Notes: generated by a model not told the origin, from the sequence alone. 64,000 nt of DNA from Vibrio spartinae (GCF_024347135.1 NZ_AP024907.1:177001-241000); one strand, 5' to 3'; counted from the stretch's first letter, positions 18,044-27,761 are shown. Numbers and translations are program-made.

Positions 18044-18445
18044 ATGAACCCAACTATCCAATCGCCCATCACATCAACATATTCAGATCGTCAGCAGCGG
18101 ATTTTGCGCTTGCCCGAGGTAAAGGCCAAAACAGGCTTTGACCGCAGCACCATTTATGCCCTGATGGCCAGCGGAGAATTTCCGAGGTCCATTCGTATTG
18201 GTGCGCGTGCCGTGGATAAACCATCAGCATTAAACCCGTTACCTTCCAGTGAGATGAATAACACCGCGCCAACATTACCGGCTGGTGAAGCCACCGAAGG
18301 ACTAAGCCCAGATCGCGCCGCCAAAGCACTGATGGCCGCAGGCTATCTAATCCCCGATGGCAACCGACCACAGCGAAAAGTCAGCCTGCCCGACAACACC
18401 CGCCCACGCATGTACTGCGTGAAAGGCTGTATCTTAGATGACTAA
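18044..18445 (+). pseudogene. Truncated AlpA-like regulator fused to a foreign tail
   Basis: The first 55 residues fit the AlpA/phage excisionase-type helix-turn-helix: RILRLPEVKAKTGFDRSTIY followed by ALMASGEFPRSIRIGARAV. The family normally continues with a Trp-containing third part, which is missing. From about base 18215 the frame continues into a tail with LSPDRAAKALMAAGYL, QRKVSL and TRPRMY. This looks to me like the extreme C terminus of a large DUF927/primase-helicase-type replication protein of integrative elements. The simplest reading is an internal deletion that joined the start of alpA to the end of a replication gene. The tail assignment is from memory of the family and is tentative. 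Confidence 0.5.
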
Positions 18446-18790
18446 AAAGGCGATGAATCCTGTGTAGGCTTGTCGCCTTGCAGTGTACCTCCAGTCAACC
18501 TAAGGGCTTGGCGAGGTTTGAAGTCCTACACAGACAAGACCACTAGTGTACTGTTTGTGTACTTCACGCACATGGTGATTGCCATTGTCCTAAACGGAAA
18601 ATATTCTTGCGCTATTATCAGCAGTTGATAAGATAATCGGCTTATGTATAAGCGTACAACCTTTTGATTTTTCAAACACTGTTTTACGCATTCTCTGGCG
18701 CTGGTCTTTTTGAGAGTCGAGAGGGGAGAGCAGAGAGTGCGAGCAAACGATTTGAGTAAGCTATGCGAGTAAAGAAATGCGAGTAAAGCA
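18446..18790 (+). other. 345-base stretch without a gene, ending in tandem repeats
   Basis: I found no convincing gene on either strand. An inverted pair, CTGTGTAGG (about 18460) and CCTACACAG (about 18523), flanks about 55 bases. The final 50 bases carry the 14-bp repeats described separately. I looked for a toxin gene as partner of the downstream regulator and saw none. Confidence 0.4.
18737..18790 (+). repeat. Tandem 14-bp repeats directly before the regulator start codon
   Basis: ATGCGAGTAAAGAA (18763-18776) and ATGCGAGTAAAGCA (18777-18790) are adjacent and differ at one base. A diverged copy, GTGCGAGCAAACGA, lies at 18737-18750, with a 12-base half-similar unit between. The array ends at the ATG of the winged-helix gene and occupies the place of its ribosome binding site, so it may be an autoregulatory operator. 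Confidence 0.5.
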
Positions 18791-19123
18791 ATGAAAAACG
18801 TAAAACAATCGCGCTGCGTAATAGGCATTAAAGGGCAGACGCTCGACCCCGATTACCCCGTCGATATCTGGTTCGACTCGCTTAAATCGGTGGCCAATGT
18901 GCTGTCGAAAGAAAACCAGCAATTGTTAAAAGTGATCGCCGAGCAACAGCCGCAATCGGTGACAGAGCTGGCTGCGCTTACAGGTCGAGCTGTTAGTAAT
19001 GTGTCGAGAACACTGAAAACATTGGGCAAGTACAACTTAGTTGAAATGACAAAATCACAAAATGGATTGGCGGTAAAACTGCGATATCAATCGATGTTGT
19101 TATTGATCCAGCCGTTAGAGTAA
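18791..19123 (+). CDS. HVO_A0114-like winged-helix regulator
   Basis: The 110-residue protein carries a MarR-like winged helix: LSKENQQLLKVIAEQQPQSV leads into TELAALTGRAVSNVSRTLKT, a clear helix-turn-helix. This fits the HVO_A0114 family, members of which act as antitoxins or autoregulators beside toxins or defence genes. The gene ends 10 nt before the helicase gene, which has its own AAGGA, so the two form an operon. The start lacks a strong ribosome binding site and abuts 14-bp repeats, which suggests autoregulation. No TumE-type toxin is visible next to it. Confidence 0.7.
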   Translation: MKNVKQSRCVIGIKGQTLDPDYPVDIWFDSLKSVANVLSKENQQLLKVIAEQQPQSVTELAALTGRAVSNVSRTLKTLGKYNLVEMTKSQNGLAVKLRYQSMLLLIQPLE

Positions 19124-19133
19124 AAGGAATATC

Positions 19134-22100
19134 ATGCAACAAGTCGGAATTTATGAGCAGCTTATAACGCAACTTATAGAGAGCCGCATTGACCGAAAGC
19201 GATTCTATGTGGGCGAACGTGAGCTTAATAGCGGTGAAGCATCAGTCTGGTTATCCCGTTTCTTATCACACATGCTTGAATGTCCCTACGGGGGATGATC
19301 GTCTTCAACAGCAAATCGCTTTATCCAACCAATTGTTACTCTGGCTAAAAACACAAATTCAAGATAACGATTTTATTGAAAACAACTTACTTGCGAGTCA
19401 AGGCAAAATTCTGACCGCGCTATACGAATTAGAAAACCCTGTCTCAGCCGATTTAAAAAATTATATTAACGACATTTTTCCTTTAACCGGACTAAGTCAA
19501 AGCGAGCTGTTTTGTGGTAGTAATGCCGGTTTATCGCTTGAATCTGAGTTAAAGCGAGAGATTTTGTCGGCGGATAAAATCTACTGGTTAGTGTCGTTTA
19601 TTAAGTGGGCAGGGATCCGCATTTTTCGCAAAGAGCTAGAAGAATTTACAGCTAGTGGTCGCGAGCTAAAAATCATTACCACGTCATACATGGGGGCGAC
19701 AGACGCGAAAGCGGTGGAGTATTTGGCGAGTTTGCCCAATACCGAAGTCAAGCTGAGTTACAACACTGAACGTGAACGGTTACATGCCAAAAGCTATCTA
19801 TTTTTGCGCAATACGGGCTACCACACGGGTTATATCGGCTCCTCCAATCTTTCCCATTCAGCGTTAACTAACGGTTTAGAGTGGAATTTAAAAATTACTT
19901 CGCAGGAAATTCCGCACATTATTAATAAATCGTTGAGTACCTTTGAAACCTATTGGGCCTCGCATGATTTTGAGCCTTTTAGTGGCGATGCGAAATGCAG
20001 TGAAAAGCTCAAAAAGGCATTAAATCAACAGCGTGGAAACTATGAAGAAAATTTATCGCATTTCTTTGATATCTCGCCGTTTCCTCATCAAAGTGAAATA
20101 TTAGAACAACTGGCCGTTGAGCGCAGTATCCATCAACGCTTTCGCAATTTAGTGGTTGCTGCAACAGGAACGGGTAAGACCTTGATTTCGGCCTTTGATT
20201 TTGCGCGTTTTATTAAAATAAAACCGCAAGCTAAATTTCTGTTTGTCGCACACAAAGAAGAGATTTTAAAGCAAGCTAGGGCTGCGTATCGTGGCGTATT
20301 GCGAAATGGCGCTTTTGGTGAACTTTGGGTTGGTGGGCATACGCCAGAGCACTATCGACAATTATTTGTTTCTATCCAAACGCTCAACAATCAGTTGGAT
20401 CAGCTTAACCTAACTGCTGACTATTATGACTACATTGTGATTGATGAAGTACATCATATTGTTGCGACAAGTTATCGCGCACTGCTGGAACATTTTTCCC
20501 CCACTATATTACTCGGTCTTACTGCCACACCAGAGCGCCATGATGGTGGCGATATTCTGGCGGATTTTGGTGGCGTGATTGCCGCTGAGATCCGTTTGCC
20601 GGAAGCCATCAATCGTCGTCACCTTTGCCCATTTCAGTATTTTGGTATCGATGATGATACCGACCTTCGCAACATTGCATGGAGTCGTGGACGTTACGAT
20701 ATAGCTCAGTTGACCAATCTTTACACCCACAACCAAGTCCGCTTTGACAAAATTTTGCTGAGTATGCAGGAGATCATCACCGATACAGGCAAAATGAAAG
20801 CCTTGGCCTTCTGTGTGAGTAAAGAACATGCGCAGTACATGACACAACAGCTTCTATTGAAAGGCATTAAAGTGGATGTGTTGACGAGCGATAACTCTCA
20901 CGAGAGGCAACAAAAGCAGCAAGCCATTCGCTCTGGCAGCATTAACGTGCTTTGTGTGGTCGATATCTTCAACGAAGGTGTCGATATTCCCGAGGTGGAT
21001 ACCTTGCTGTTTTTAAGACCGACAGAAAGCTTAACTATTTTCTTGCAACAGCTTGGGCGCGGTTTGCGTTTAGCTGACGGTAAGGAGTGTTGCACTGTGT
21101 TGGATTTTGTTGGCAACTCACGTCCTGAATATGACTTTGTCAATAAATTTAGAGCTTTAGTGGGAAAAAGTCATCGAGCGCTCAGTGAAGAGATAAAGCA
21201 AGGATTTCCTCACGCGCCTCTCGGTTGTCGCATTGAGTTGAGTAAGCGCACGCAAGAAATGGTACTCAGCAATATTCGCCAAGCTTCATTAACTTTGAAG
21301 CGCCTAGTCGCGATGATCCGCCAGTATCCACAGTATTCGTCACTGCCACTAACACTTTCCAACTTCTTAACTCTAAATCCGCATATCGACTTGAATGAAC
21401 TTTATAAGCGAGGGGGTTGGTCGCAGCTCGTTCAGCAAGCCAAAGATGAAATCAATGAAAACACACTAGATGAAAAACTGCTGAACATGCTTAAAAAGGC
21501 CATCCATAACCGAATTTTGACCTGTGACGATCATGCCTATTTAAGTTTCTTAAAGCAGCTTTGCCATACCGACTTTGCAATAAAAGATTCGAGTCATCGT
21601 CATGCTTTGATGTGTCATTACGACTTCTGGCAGAAAACGGGGCCTGAATGTGGATTCGACTCCATTGATCAGAGCTTAGCGAAACTGAATGCTTACGAGT
21701 TAAAAGCAGAACTATTGGACGTGGTTAACTGGCAACTAGCACAAACCAAGCATGAGCAACCAACAATGCAGGTTTTGCCTGAGGTTTCACTAAGGCTGCA
21801 TGCACGTTATGCGCGTGAACAAATATTGGTGGCATTTGGCGCGACTACGTTTGAGCGCCAACCACAGGCTCGCGAAGGTGTGTTTGTGCTTAAAGAGCAG
21901 AATATTGAACTGATGTTCGTCACCTTAGACAAAAATGAAAAGCAATTTTCGCCCACCACTATGTACCACGACTACGCAATAAACGAGCATCTATTTCACT
22001 GGCAGTCGCAAAATAGCGCAAGACCCGATAAAGGGCGTGGTTTGGAGTACATCCAGCATCAAAAAATGGGTAAGCATCTGTTTTTATTTGTGCGTGAACA

Positions 22101-22260
22101 AACCAAAGATGAATACGGCCGCACTATGGGTTTTGTTAATTATGGTGAAGTGGACTATGTATCGCATACAGGCTCACAGCCGATGAGCATTACTTGGCAG
22201 TTAAAAGAACCCATGCCGCATTTCATGTGGCAACAAGCCGCGAAGTTGGCTGTGGGGTAA
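19134..22260 (+). pseudogene. PLD-nuclease/DEAD-helicase/DUF3427 protein gene with an N-terminal frameshift
   Basis: The natural start is ATG 19134 after AAAAGGA, giving MQQVGIYEQLITQLIESRID and then WLSRFLSHMLE before a stop at 19296. The rest of the protein continues in another frame from about 19282 (VPTGDDRLQQQ) and is open to 22260. The change of frame falls at 19278-19284, so a small out-of-frame deletion is likely. The main part has a phospholipase D-like nuclease region (HAKSYLF and YIGSSNLSHSAL), helicase motif I GTGKTL, DEVHH (a DEAH variant), TATPER and a C-terminal DUF3427-like region. Such proteins are linked to defence. A start at ATG 19207 or other internal codons might still yield a protein lacking the N terminus. 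Confidence 0.65.
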
Positions 22261-22426
22261 CTATGATGGCGAGTTAAATGCGAAAATTGGGTAACTTACT
22301 GACCACCAATTTGCTCACCGCAAAACGCTTATTGATCCAAAATGAGGGGACAGCCCACCATTCTGACCACTACTTAACAGGCGATTGGTAACGGACATCT
22401 GCAAACCGATTTGGACGGAAAAAATA

Positions 22427-22471
22427 AAAAAGCCCTGTATTTACAAGGCTTTTTACCAGGAAATACAGGGC
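22427..22471. terminator. Bidirectional terminator nested in an 11-bp inverted repeat beside the yicC 3' end
   Basis: AAAAAGCC (22427-22434) pairs with GGCTTTTT (22447-22454), giving an A/U-flanked hairpin that can end both the helicase transcript and yicC. GCCCTGTATTT (22432-22442) also pairs with AAATACAGGGC (22461-22471), an alternative structure that excludes the first. The region lies between convergent genes. Confidence 0.65.
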
Positions 22472-22512
22472 ATTTAAGACATTCTTGGACGGGTAACTTT
22501 CTACCTAGGAAC

Positions 22513-23379
22513 CTATTCAATATTCTGGATCTGTTCCCTCATCTGTTCAATCAGCACCTTCAGTTCGACGCCGGAGGCGGTGACTCCGGTATTGATTGAT
22601 TTTGAGGCCAGCGTGTTCGACTCTCGGTTGAATTCTTGCATCATGAAATCCAGACGGCGGCCACAGGATCCACCTTTTTTGAGGATGTTTTTGGTCTCTT
22701 TGACGTGAGAATCAAGGCGGTCGAGTTCTTCAGCGACGTCGGATTTTTGTGCCATGAGAACCAGTTCTTGCTCGATTCGGCCGGGATCGAGTTCGACGTT
22801 GGCTTCTTCAAACTTATTCAGCAGACGTTCGCGTTGCCATTCGATGACTTCAGGCATGTGCGCGCGGACTTTGGTGACTTCTTGAGAAATGGCATCAAGA
22901 CGCTGTTCGATCAGCGCTTTCATATTTTCACCTTCCCGTCCGCGGGATTCGATGAACTCCGTTAAAGCTCCGTCAAACTCATCAAGCAGCGATGTGTTGA
23001 TTGTATCCATATCGTGTTCTGGCGTTTCCATAACTCCCGGCCATTGCATGACCTGAAATGGATTGATGCGGCTGAGTTCTCCGGTCATATGCATGACTTG
23101 ACTGGCTGCATCGATCACCTGTTTGGCGAGCGTTTCGTTAATTGTCAGTTCACCCGCTGCGGAAGGATTTACCTCAAAGCGTAGGTGGCACTCTACTTTG
23201 CCCCGGGCCAGACGTTTGCGGAAACGTTCACGCAGAATTGGTTCTAGACTACGGCATTGCTCGGGAAGACGGAAATAGGTTTCGAGATAGCGTTGGTTGA
23301 CGGAGCGAATTTCCCAGACGGCGGTACCCCAGTCAGCTTTGACCTCTTTGCGTGCGTATGCGGTCATACTATAAATCAT
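22513..23379 (-). CDS. yicC: YicC-family endoribonuclease
   Basis: The 288-residue product matches YicC throughout: SMTAYARKEV at the start, EIRSVNQRYLETYFRLPEQ, and a C-terminal MMQEFNRESNTLASKS. YicC-like proteins are reported endoribonucleases. ATG 23379 is chosen because it gives the MIYSMTAYA start of the family; a TTG one codon upstream is less likely. It is divergent from rph with about 230 bases between. Its 3' end faces an accessory segment; in several vibrios this 3' end is the attachment site for mobilizable islands related to MGIVflInd1. Confidence 0.93.
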   Translation of the reverse strand: MIYSMTAYARKEVKADWGTAVWEIRSVNQRYLETYFRLPEQCRSLEPILRERFRKRLARGKVECHLRFEVNPSAAGELTINETLAKQVIDAASQVMHMTGELSRINPFQVMQWPGVMETPEHDMDTINTSLLDEFDGALTEFIESRGREGENMKALIEQRLDAISQEVTKVRAHMPEVIEWQRERLLNKFEEANVELDPGRIEQELVLMAQKSDVAEELDRLDSHVKETKNILKKGGSCGRRLDFMMQEFNRESNTLASKSINTGVTASGVELKVLIEQMREQIQNIE

Positions 23380-23612
23380 CAAATTTTCCTTAAGTCTTGA
23401 AGATTTGGACTTGATATTGGTTTTATCTTAACACAATTCTATCGTGTAAGACGTGCATTGGGAGTGAATCCTGTTGATTGTTTTATGGTCATTTCGGTTG
23501 CTGTCGTTTGCGTCGTGCAGGGGATTCTTGATGGTGGTTTGCTGAGCGGATTTCCGCTATAATCTGCGGCCAATTTCATCACTCATCCAAGACAACAACA
23601 GGTAGATACTTT

Positions 23613-24329
23613 ATGCGTCCAAACAACCGTGCTGCGGATCAAGTTCGTCCGATTCAAATTACTCGCCATTATACTGCCTATGCTGAAGGCTCCGTGTTGG
23701 TTGAGTTCGGGAATACCAAAGTGTTGTGTAATGCCAGTGTGGAGGCGAATGTCCCCCGGTGGTTGAAAGGTCAGGGCAAAGGTTGGGTGACCGCTGAATA
23801 CGGGATGCTACCGCGAGCAACTCATTCGCGAACTCGCCGGGAAGCTGCCAGTGGTAAGCAAGGTGGCCGGACGATGGAAATCCAGCGATTGATCGCCCGT
23901 AGTTTACGTGCCGTGGTTGATCTGGAAGCGATGGGTGAAATCATGATCACCGTTGATTGTGATGTGATTCAGGCTGATGGCGGTACCCGGACGGCGTCGA
24001 TTACCGGTGCAAGTGTGGCGATGGCGGATGCGTTTCAGTCTTTGGTTCAGTCCGGAAAACTGAAGAAGAACCCGATGAAAGGTCATGTGGCTGCTGTCTC
24101 TGTTGGGATTCTCGGTGATGATGTGTTGTGTGATTTGGAATATGTCGAAGACTCGGCAGCCGACACCGATATGAATGTTGTGATGACTGAAGCCGGGAAA
24201 ATGATTGAGATTCAGGGGACGGCAGAAGGTGAACCGTTCAGCCATGAACAGCTGCTGGATCTGCTGGCTGTCGCGAAAAAAGGTATCACGGATATTGTGG
24301 CTGTGCAGAAAGCGGCCTTGGAAGATTAA
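23613..24329 (+). CDS. rph: Ribonuclease PH
   Basis: The product is 238 residues, the usual length. It removes 3' nucleotides from tRNA precursors by phosphorolysis. [13 protein letters not shown], the arginine-rich [20 protein letters not shown] and [19 protein letters not shown] are family hallmarks. A TATAAT at 23558-23563 is a possible -10 box. The gene leads pyrE, separated by a hairpin with a U-run, the same arrangement as the E. coli rph-pyrE operon. Confidence 0.96.
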   Translation: MRPNNRAADQVRPIQITRHYTAYAEGSVLVEFGNTKVLCNASVEANVPRWLKGQGKGWVTAEYGMLPRATHSRTRREAASGKQGGRTMEIQRLIARSLRAVVDLEAMGEIMITVDCDVIQADGGTRTASITGASVAMADAFQSLVQSGKLKKNPMKGHVAAVSVGILGDDVLCDLEYVEDSAADTDMNVVMTEAGKMIEIQGTAEGEPFSHEQLLDLLAVAKKGITDIVAVQKAALED

Positions 24330-24340
24330 TTGTCGAGAAT

Positions 24341-24364
24341 GGCGCCTGTCGGCGCTATTTTTTT
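24341..24364 (+). terminator. rph-pyrE intercistronic hairpin, probable pyrE attenuator
   Basis: GGCGCC-TGTC-GGCGCT forms a tight stem followed by A and seven U residues, starting 12 nt after the rph stop. In E. coli the equivalent hairpin is an attenuator controlled by coupling of rph translation to transcription at low UTP. The same position here suggests the same control. Confidence 0.75.
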
Positions 24365-24373
24365 AGCGGTTGT

Positions 24374-24405
24374 TTGTGGATGGGAACATTTGTGGATGGG
24401 AACAT
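24374..24405 (+). repeat. Perfect 16-bp tandem duplication upstream of pyrE
   Basis: TTGTGGATGGGAACAT occurs twice without a gap (24374-24389 and 24390-24405), between the rph-pyrE hairpin and the pyrE ribosome binding site. It probably arose by slippage. A functional role is not evident. Confidence 0.7.
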
Positions 24406-24450
24406 CGACCGTCGTTATCAGAAAAAAGAGCAACGAAAAGAGAGAAAGTC

Positions 24451-25095
24451 ATGAAAGCGTACCAGCGTGAATTTATTGAATTTGCCCTTGAAAAAGAAGT
24501 CCTGAAATTTGGTGAGTTTACTTTGAAGTCCGGCCGGAAAAGCCCCTATTTTTTCAATGCCGGTCTGTTTAACACCGGACGGGATTTGGCGCGTCTGGGG
24601 CGTTTTTATGCAGCGGCGTTGGCTGATTCAGGGATTGATTACGATGTGTTGTTTGGCCCGGCTTATAAAGGGATTCCGATTGCAACCACAACGGCAGTCG
24701 CTTTGGCGGATCATCATGATGTTGATACGCCTTACTGTTTCAATCGCAAAGAAGCCAAAGATCATGGTGAGGGCGGCCATCTGGTCGGCAGTGCTCTCCA
24801 AGGTAAGATTATGTTGGTAGATGATGTGATTACTGCTGGTACGGCGATTCGGGAATCGATGGCAATTATCCAAGCCAACGGTGCAGCACTGGCGGGTGTT
24901 TTGGTGGCGATCGATCGTCAGGAAAAAGGTACCGGAGAGTTATCCGCGATTCAGGAAGTGGAAAGAGACTTCGGCTGTGCCGTGATTTCGATTGTCGGCC
25001 TGACCGACTTAATTACTTACCTTGAAGAGCAAGGTAATAGTGCTGAACATCTGGCTGCGGTGAACGCTTACCGTGACCAATACGGTGTCGTTTAA
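24451..25095 (+). CDS. pyrE: Orotate phosphoribosyltransferase
   Basis: The 214-residue enzyme makes OMP from orotate and PRPP in pyrimidine synthesis. The PRPP loop [13 protein letters not shown] and [10 protein letters not shown] are clear, and [15 protein letters not shown] is the family N terminus, which fixes the ATG at 24451 with a purine-rich AGAGAAAG upstream. In-frame codons upstream reach 24370 but are not homologous. It is second in the rph-pyrE operon and is followed by a strong terminator. Confidence 0.96.
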   Translation: MKAYQREFIEFALEKEVLKFGEFTLKSGRKSPYFFNAGLFNTGRDLARLGRFYAAALADSGIDYDVLFGPAYKGIPIATTTAVALADHHDVDTPYCFNRKEAKDHGEGGHLVGSALQGKIMLVDDVITAGTAIRESMAIIQANGAALAGVLVAIDRQEKGTGELSAIQEVERDFGCAVISIVGLTDLITYLEEQGNSAEHLAAVNAYRDQYGVV

Positions 25096-25126
25096 ATCCG
25101 TGACGGATTGAGATACCTGCTTGGAT

Positions 25127-25155
25127 AAAAAACTCAGCCTCTGGCTGAGTTTTTT
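25127..25155. terminator. Bidirectional terminator after pyrE
   Basis: ACTCAGCC-TCT-GGCTGAGT is an 8-bp stem with an A-run before and a T-run after. It serves pyrE on the plus strand and the lipid A acyltransferase gene on the minus strand. Confidence 0.9.
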
Positions 25156-25159
25156 GATG

Positions 25160-26128
25160 TTACTGATATATTTTCTTTCCATCGCGCTGCGTTTGTAGCA
25201 AAAATAAGTTCCACATGTATTGTTCCGGATGTGGTGTGAGCAAATCTTCAATGGCTTGATTCATTGCCCGGGCGTCCTGCTCTTCATCTCCGGTCGGGAA
25301 ATTTTCAATCGCTGGCAAAATATACACTTCATATTTGGATGTTTTATCGTTATAAGCGGGGAGCACTGGCACCACTTTCGCTTTCGATAAGCGAGCCATT
25401 TTGCCGAAGCCTTTCAGTGTAGCTTTTTCGGTGGCAAAGAAGGGCACAAAAACAGAATTTTGCGGGCCATGATCTTCATCGGGGAGCCAATAACCGATGT
25501 AACCATCTTTAATGGAACGAACGAACGGTTTCACGCCGGCATCTCGTGCAAAAATACGTCCGCCATACTGCATGCGTTGGACATGCATCAGCCAGTCACC
25601 AATCGGGTTACGCTGTGGTTTCATAATGGTTGTGACTTTATAACCGCGCGCAGCCAGCATGACCGCAGGGTAATCCACTGCCCAGGCATGGGGGGCGAGA
25701 ATGATGACTTTCTCGCCGGCATCCAGTAACGGTAGCAGATTTTCCTCACCAATCAGTTCCCCCCGTTGTTGATTATGCCGGGTCGAGCGCACTAAAAACT
25801 CAGAATAGCCCAGCATGTATTGGGCGGCTTTGACAAACGTTTCGTACAGAATTTGTTCGCGCTCTGCTTCGCTCTTTTCCGGGAAACAGTATGCGAGGTT
25901 GATGCGGGCCCGACGAACGACACGGCCATTTTTATTGACGATCGGCTTGGCTATTTTACGTGCAAGGGCATCACGCCATTTCGGGGGGATAAAAGCAAAG
26001 AGTGCTGCAACCAAGATACCTAACCAAGTTCCCCAGTGGCGAGGATGTAAAAAGGACCACTGGAAAGTCGGATTGTAAAGGTAATTGTCAATGCTGTTTT
26101 GACGAGGATTGTCTGGCGTTGAACTCAT
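25160..26128 (-). CDS. lpxM: Lipid A late acyltransferase (LpxM family; LpxN by synteny)
   Basis: The 322-residue inner-membrane enzyme adds a secondary acyl chain to Kdo2-lipid A. It has the HX4D catalytic motif HAWAVD, then GGRIFARDAGVKPFVRSIKD and YWLPDEDHGP, all typical of LpxM. In V. cholerae the protein at this position (VC0212) is LpxN, which adds a 3-hydroxy acyl chain. ATG 26128 (MSSTPDNPRQNS) gives the family length; upstream in-frame sequence overlaps the neighbouring gene and is unlikely to be coding. It is the last gene of slmA-lpxL-lpxM, 19 nt after lpxL. Confidence 0.88.
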   Translation of the reverse strand: MSSTPDNPRQNSIDNYLYNPTFQWSFLHPRHWGTWLGILVAALFAFIPPKWRDALARKIAKPIVNKNGRVVRRARINLAYCFPEKSEAEREQILYETFVKAAQYMLGYSEFLVRSTRHNQQRGELIGEENLLPLLDAGEKVIILAPHAWAVDYPAVMLAARGYKVTTIMKPQRNPIGDWLMHVQRMQYGGRIFARDAGVKPFVRSIKDGYIGYWLPDEDHGPQNSVFVPFFATEKATLKGFGKMARLSKAKVVPVLPAYNDKTSKYEVYILPAIENFPTGDEEQDARAMNQAIEDLLTPHPEQYMWNLFLLQTQRDGKKIYQ

Positions 26129-26147
26129 GAATGCATAATCCTGATGT

Positions 26148-27092
26148 TTATTGATATCGAGTGTGACTGGTTCCGTCAGGCAACGATTTAAATCGTTTGT
26201 GAAGCCACATCCATTGTTCCGGAGCGCGCATGATAACCCTCTCAATATATTGATTGAGATAAGCTGCCGCTGCCGTCATATCCTTTTGGGGGTATTGCTC
26301 TTCAATCGAGATATCGGCCATGATTTCATAGGTTCCCTGAGTCGTCCGGAATCCGGAAACGGGGACAATAGCACACTTACTGGGGTAGGCAATCAGGCTG
26401 GTACCGGTTGTGGTACACGCCTCATCAACACCAAAAAATGGCACAAAGACGGATTTATGATGACCATAGTCTTGATCCGGCAGATAAAACAGCCGTTCGC
26501 CTTTGCGTAACACGCGAATCATCTGCTTCAGATCGCGGCGGTATACCAGTTTGTTGCCGTTGCGGGTTCGCCCGCGATACTGGATAAACTCATAAGCAGG
26601 GTTGCTATGGGGGCGATAAACGCCATAGCCGGGTAAGCCGAGTACCGCAAAGCCACGGGCACAGATCTCCAGATTTAAGGCATGCACGGCACACAACAGC
26701 ACTCCCTTATTGTTTTCTGCATGTTTGCGTAGGGCACTGATATCTCTTTCGACCAGAATGCGGCGAAAACGCCAAGTCGGCCAGAACCATGTGATCCCCG
26801 ATTCGACTATAGCAGCACCGGTATTTTTGAAATTTTCGACCACCATCGCTTCAACATCATCAGGTGACATTTCCGGAAAGGCGAGTTTCAGGTTTGTTCT
26901 GGCAATATGGACGCGTTTTTTGCCGACCTTCATGCCTAATTTTCCCAGTGAGCGTCCGAGTGAAAGCGAAATGGAATATGGCAATAGATTTACGATTGCA
27001 GCGAGAAGGCCGAATCCAAACCAAACACCCCAGTATTTGGGGTGTAATAATGAGACGGAAAAGGCAGGTTTGCCGATTTTGTAATCATTCAT
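26148..27092 (-). CDS. lpxL: Lipid A lauroyl/myristoyl acyltransferase LpxL
   Basis: The 314-residue product belongs to the same family as its downstream neighbour but is only distantly similar. It has the HX4E motif HALNLE, YGVYRPHSNPAYE and YLPDQDYG, as in LpxL. An N-terminal hydrophobic segment after HPKYWGVWFGF anchors it in the inner membrane. It starts 6 nt after the slmA stop, so the two are co-translated. Confidence 0.9.
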   Translation of the reverse strand: MNDYKIGKPAFSVSLLHPKYWGVWFGFGLLAAIVNLLPYSISLSLGRSLGKLGMKVGKKRVHIARTNLKLAFPEMSPDDVEAMVVENFKNTGAAIVESGITWFWPTWRFRRILVERDISALRKHAENNKGVLLCAVHALNLEICARGFAVLGLPGYGVYRPHSNPAYEFIQYRGRTRNGNKLVYRRDLKQMIRVLRKGERLFYLPDQDYGHHKSVFVPFFGVDEACTTTGTSLIAYPSKCAIVPVSGFRTTQGTYEIMADISIEEQYPQKDMTAAAAYLNQYIERVIMRAPEQWMWLHKRFKSLPDGTSHTRYQ

Positions 27093-27098
27093 AAAGTG

Positions 27099-27689
27099 TT
27101 ATTTCAATTGTGCGCTGAGCAGTGACCAGTATTGTTCAAAATTTTCAGTTGGCTGATATTTGAAGTCTGAACGGACAAAACGGTTTAAACTTCCTTCAAC
27201 CTGTCCTAATAGTTGCGCTGCCAGAATATTTTCTCCGACAGGGAATGACTTGCCTTCACGAAGTTGGCGCTCACGTAAAATCTGACGTAAAGACGTTTCA
27301 ATGCGTTCAAAAAGTTGGTTGATTCTTTCACGGAGCCGCTCATTTTCAAACATCAGGGCATGACCGGATAATATCCGAGTCAGACCGGGGTTGCGTTCAG
27401 AGAATGTTAAAATCAACTGCATCACCATCTTCAGGCGGTTAAGAGTATCTTTCTCTTCATTGAGGATCATATTAATCCGCGACATCAACGTTTCTTCGAT
27501 AAACTCGATTAGCCCTTCGAACATGCGGGCTTTACTGGGAAAATGGCGATAGAGCGCTGCTTCTGAAACTCCGACCCGCTTCGCAAGCTTGGCGGTAGTA
27601 ATGCGAGAGGCGCCATCATGAGACTCTAGCATCTCAGCCAGTGCCTGAAGAATTTCGTCACGGCGATTACTTTTTTTTGTTCCGGTCAT
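27099..27689 (-). CDS. slmA: Nucleoid occlusion factor SlmA (TetR family)
   Basis: The 196-residue DNA-binding protein blocks FtsZ ring assembly over the chromosome. [35 protein letters not shown] and [17 protein letters not shown] form the recognisable TetR helix-turn-helix. ATG 27689 ([10 protein letters not shown]) matches the family start better than the ATG two codons upstream. It lies between coaBC and lpxL on the same strand. Confidence 0.95.
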   Translation of the reverse strand: MTGTKKSNRRDEILQALAEMLESHDGASRITTAKLAKRVGVSEAALYRHFPSKARMFEGLIEFIEETLMSRINMILNEEKDTLNRLKMVMQLILTFSERNPGLTRILSGHALMFENERLRERINQLFERIETSLRQILRERQLREGKSFPVGENILAAQLLGQVEGSLNRFVRSDFKYQPTENFEQYWSLLSAQLK

Positions 27690-27761
27690 TTCCATACCCT
27701 TTCCGTTACCACATGCTATCAGTAACCGGGTGAATGAATTCAGTCGGTTACGATTGTTATT

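Noticed and set aside
18526..18790. Possible TumE-type toxin gene partnered with the HVO_A0114-like regulator
   Set aside because: All frames in the gap are short or broken and none resembles a toxin of that family.
19278..19298. Programmed ribosomal frameshift in the helicase gene
   Set aside because: No slippery heptamer with downstream structure is visible at the transition, and the five-G run lies after the point where the second frame already matches the expected protein.
22427..22471. Integron attC site
   Set aside because: The inverted repeats have terminator features and lack the R and L box core triplets; no cassette-like gene spacing is present.
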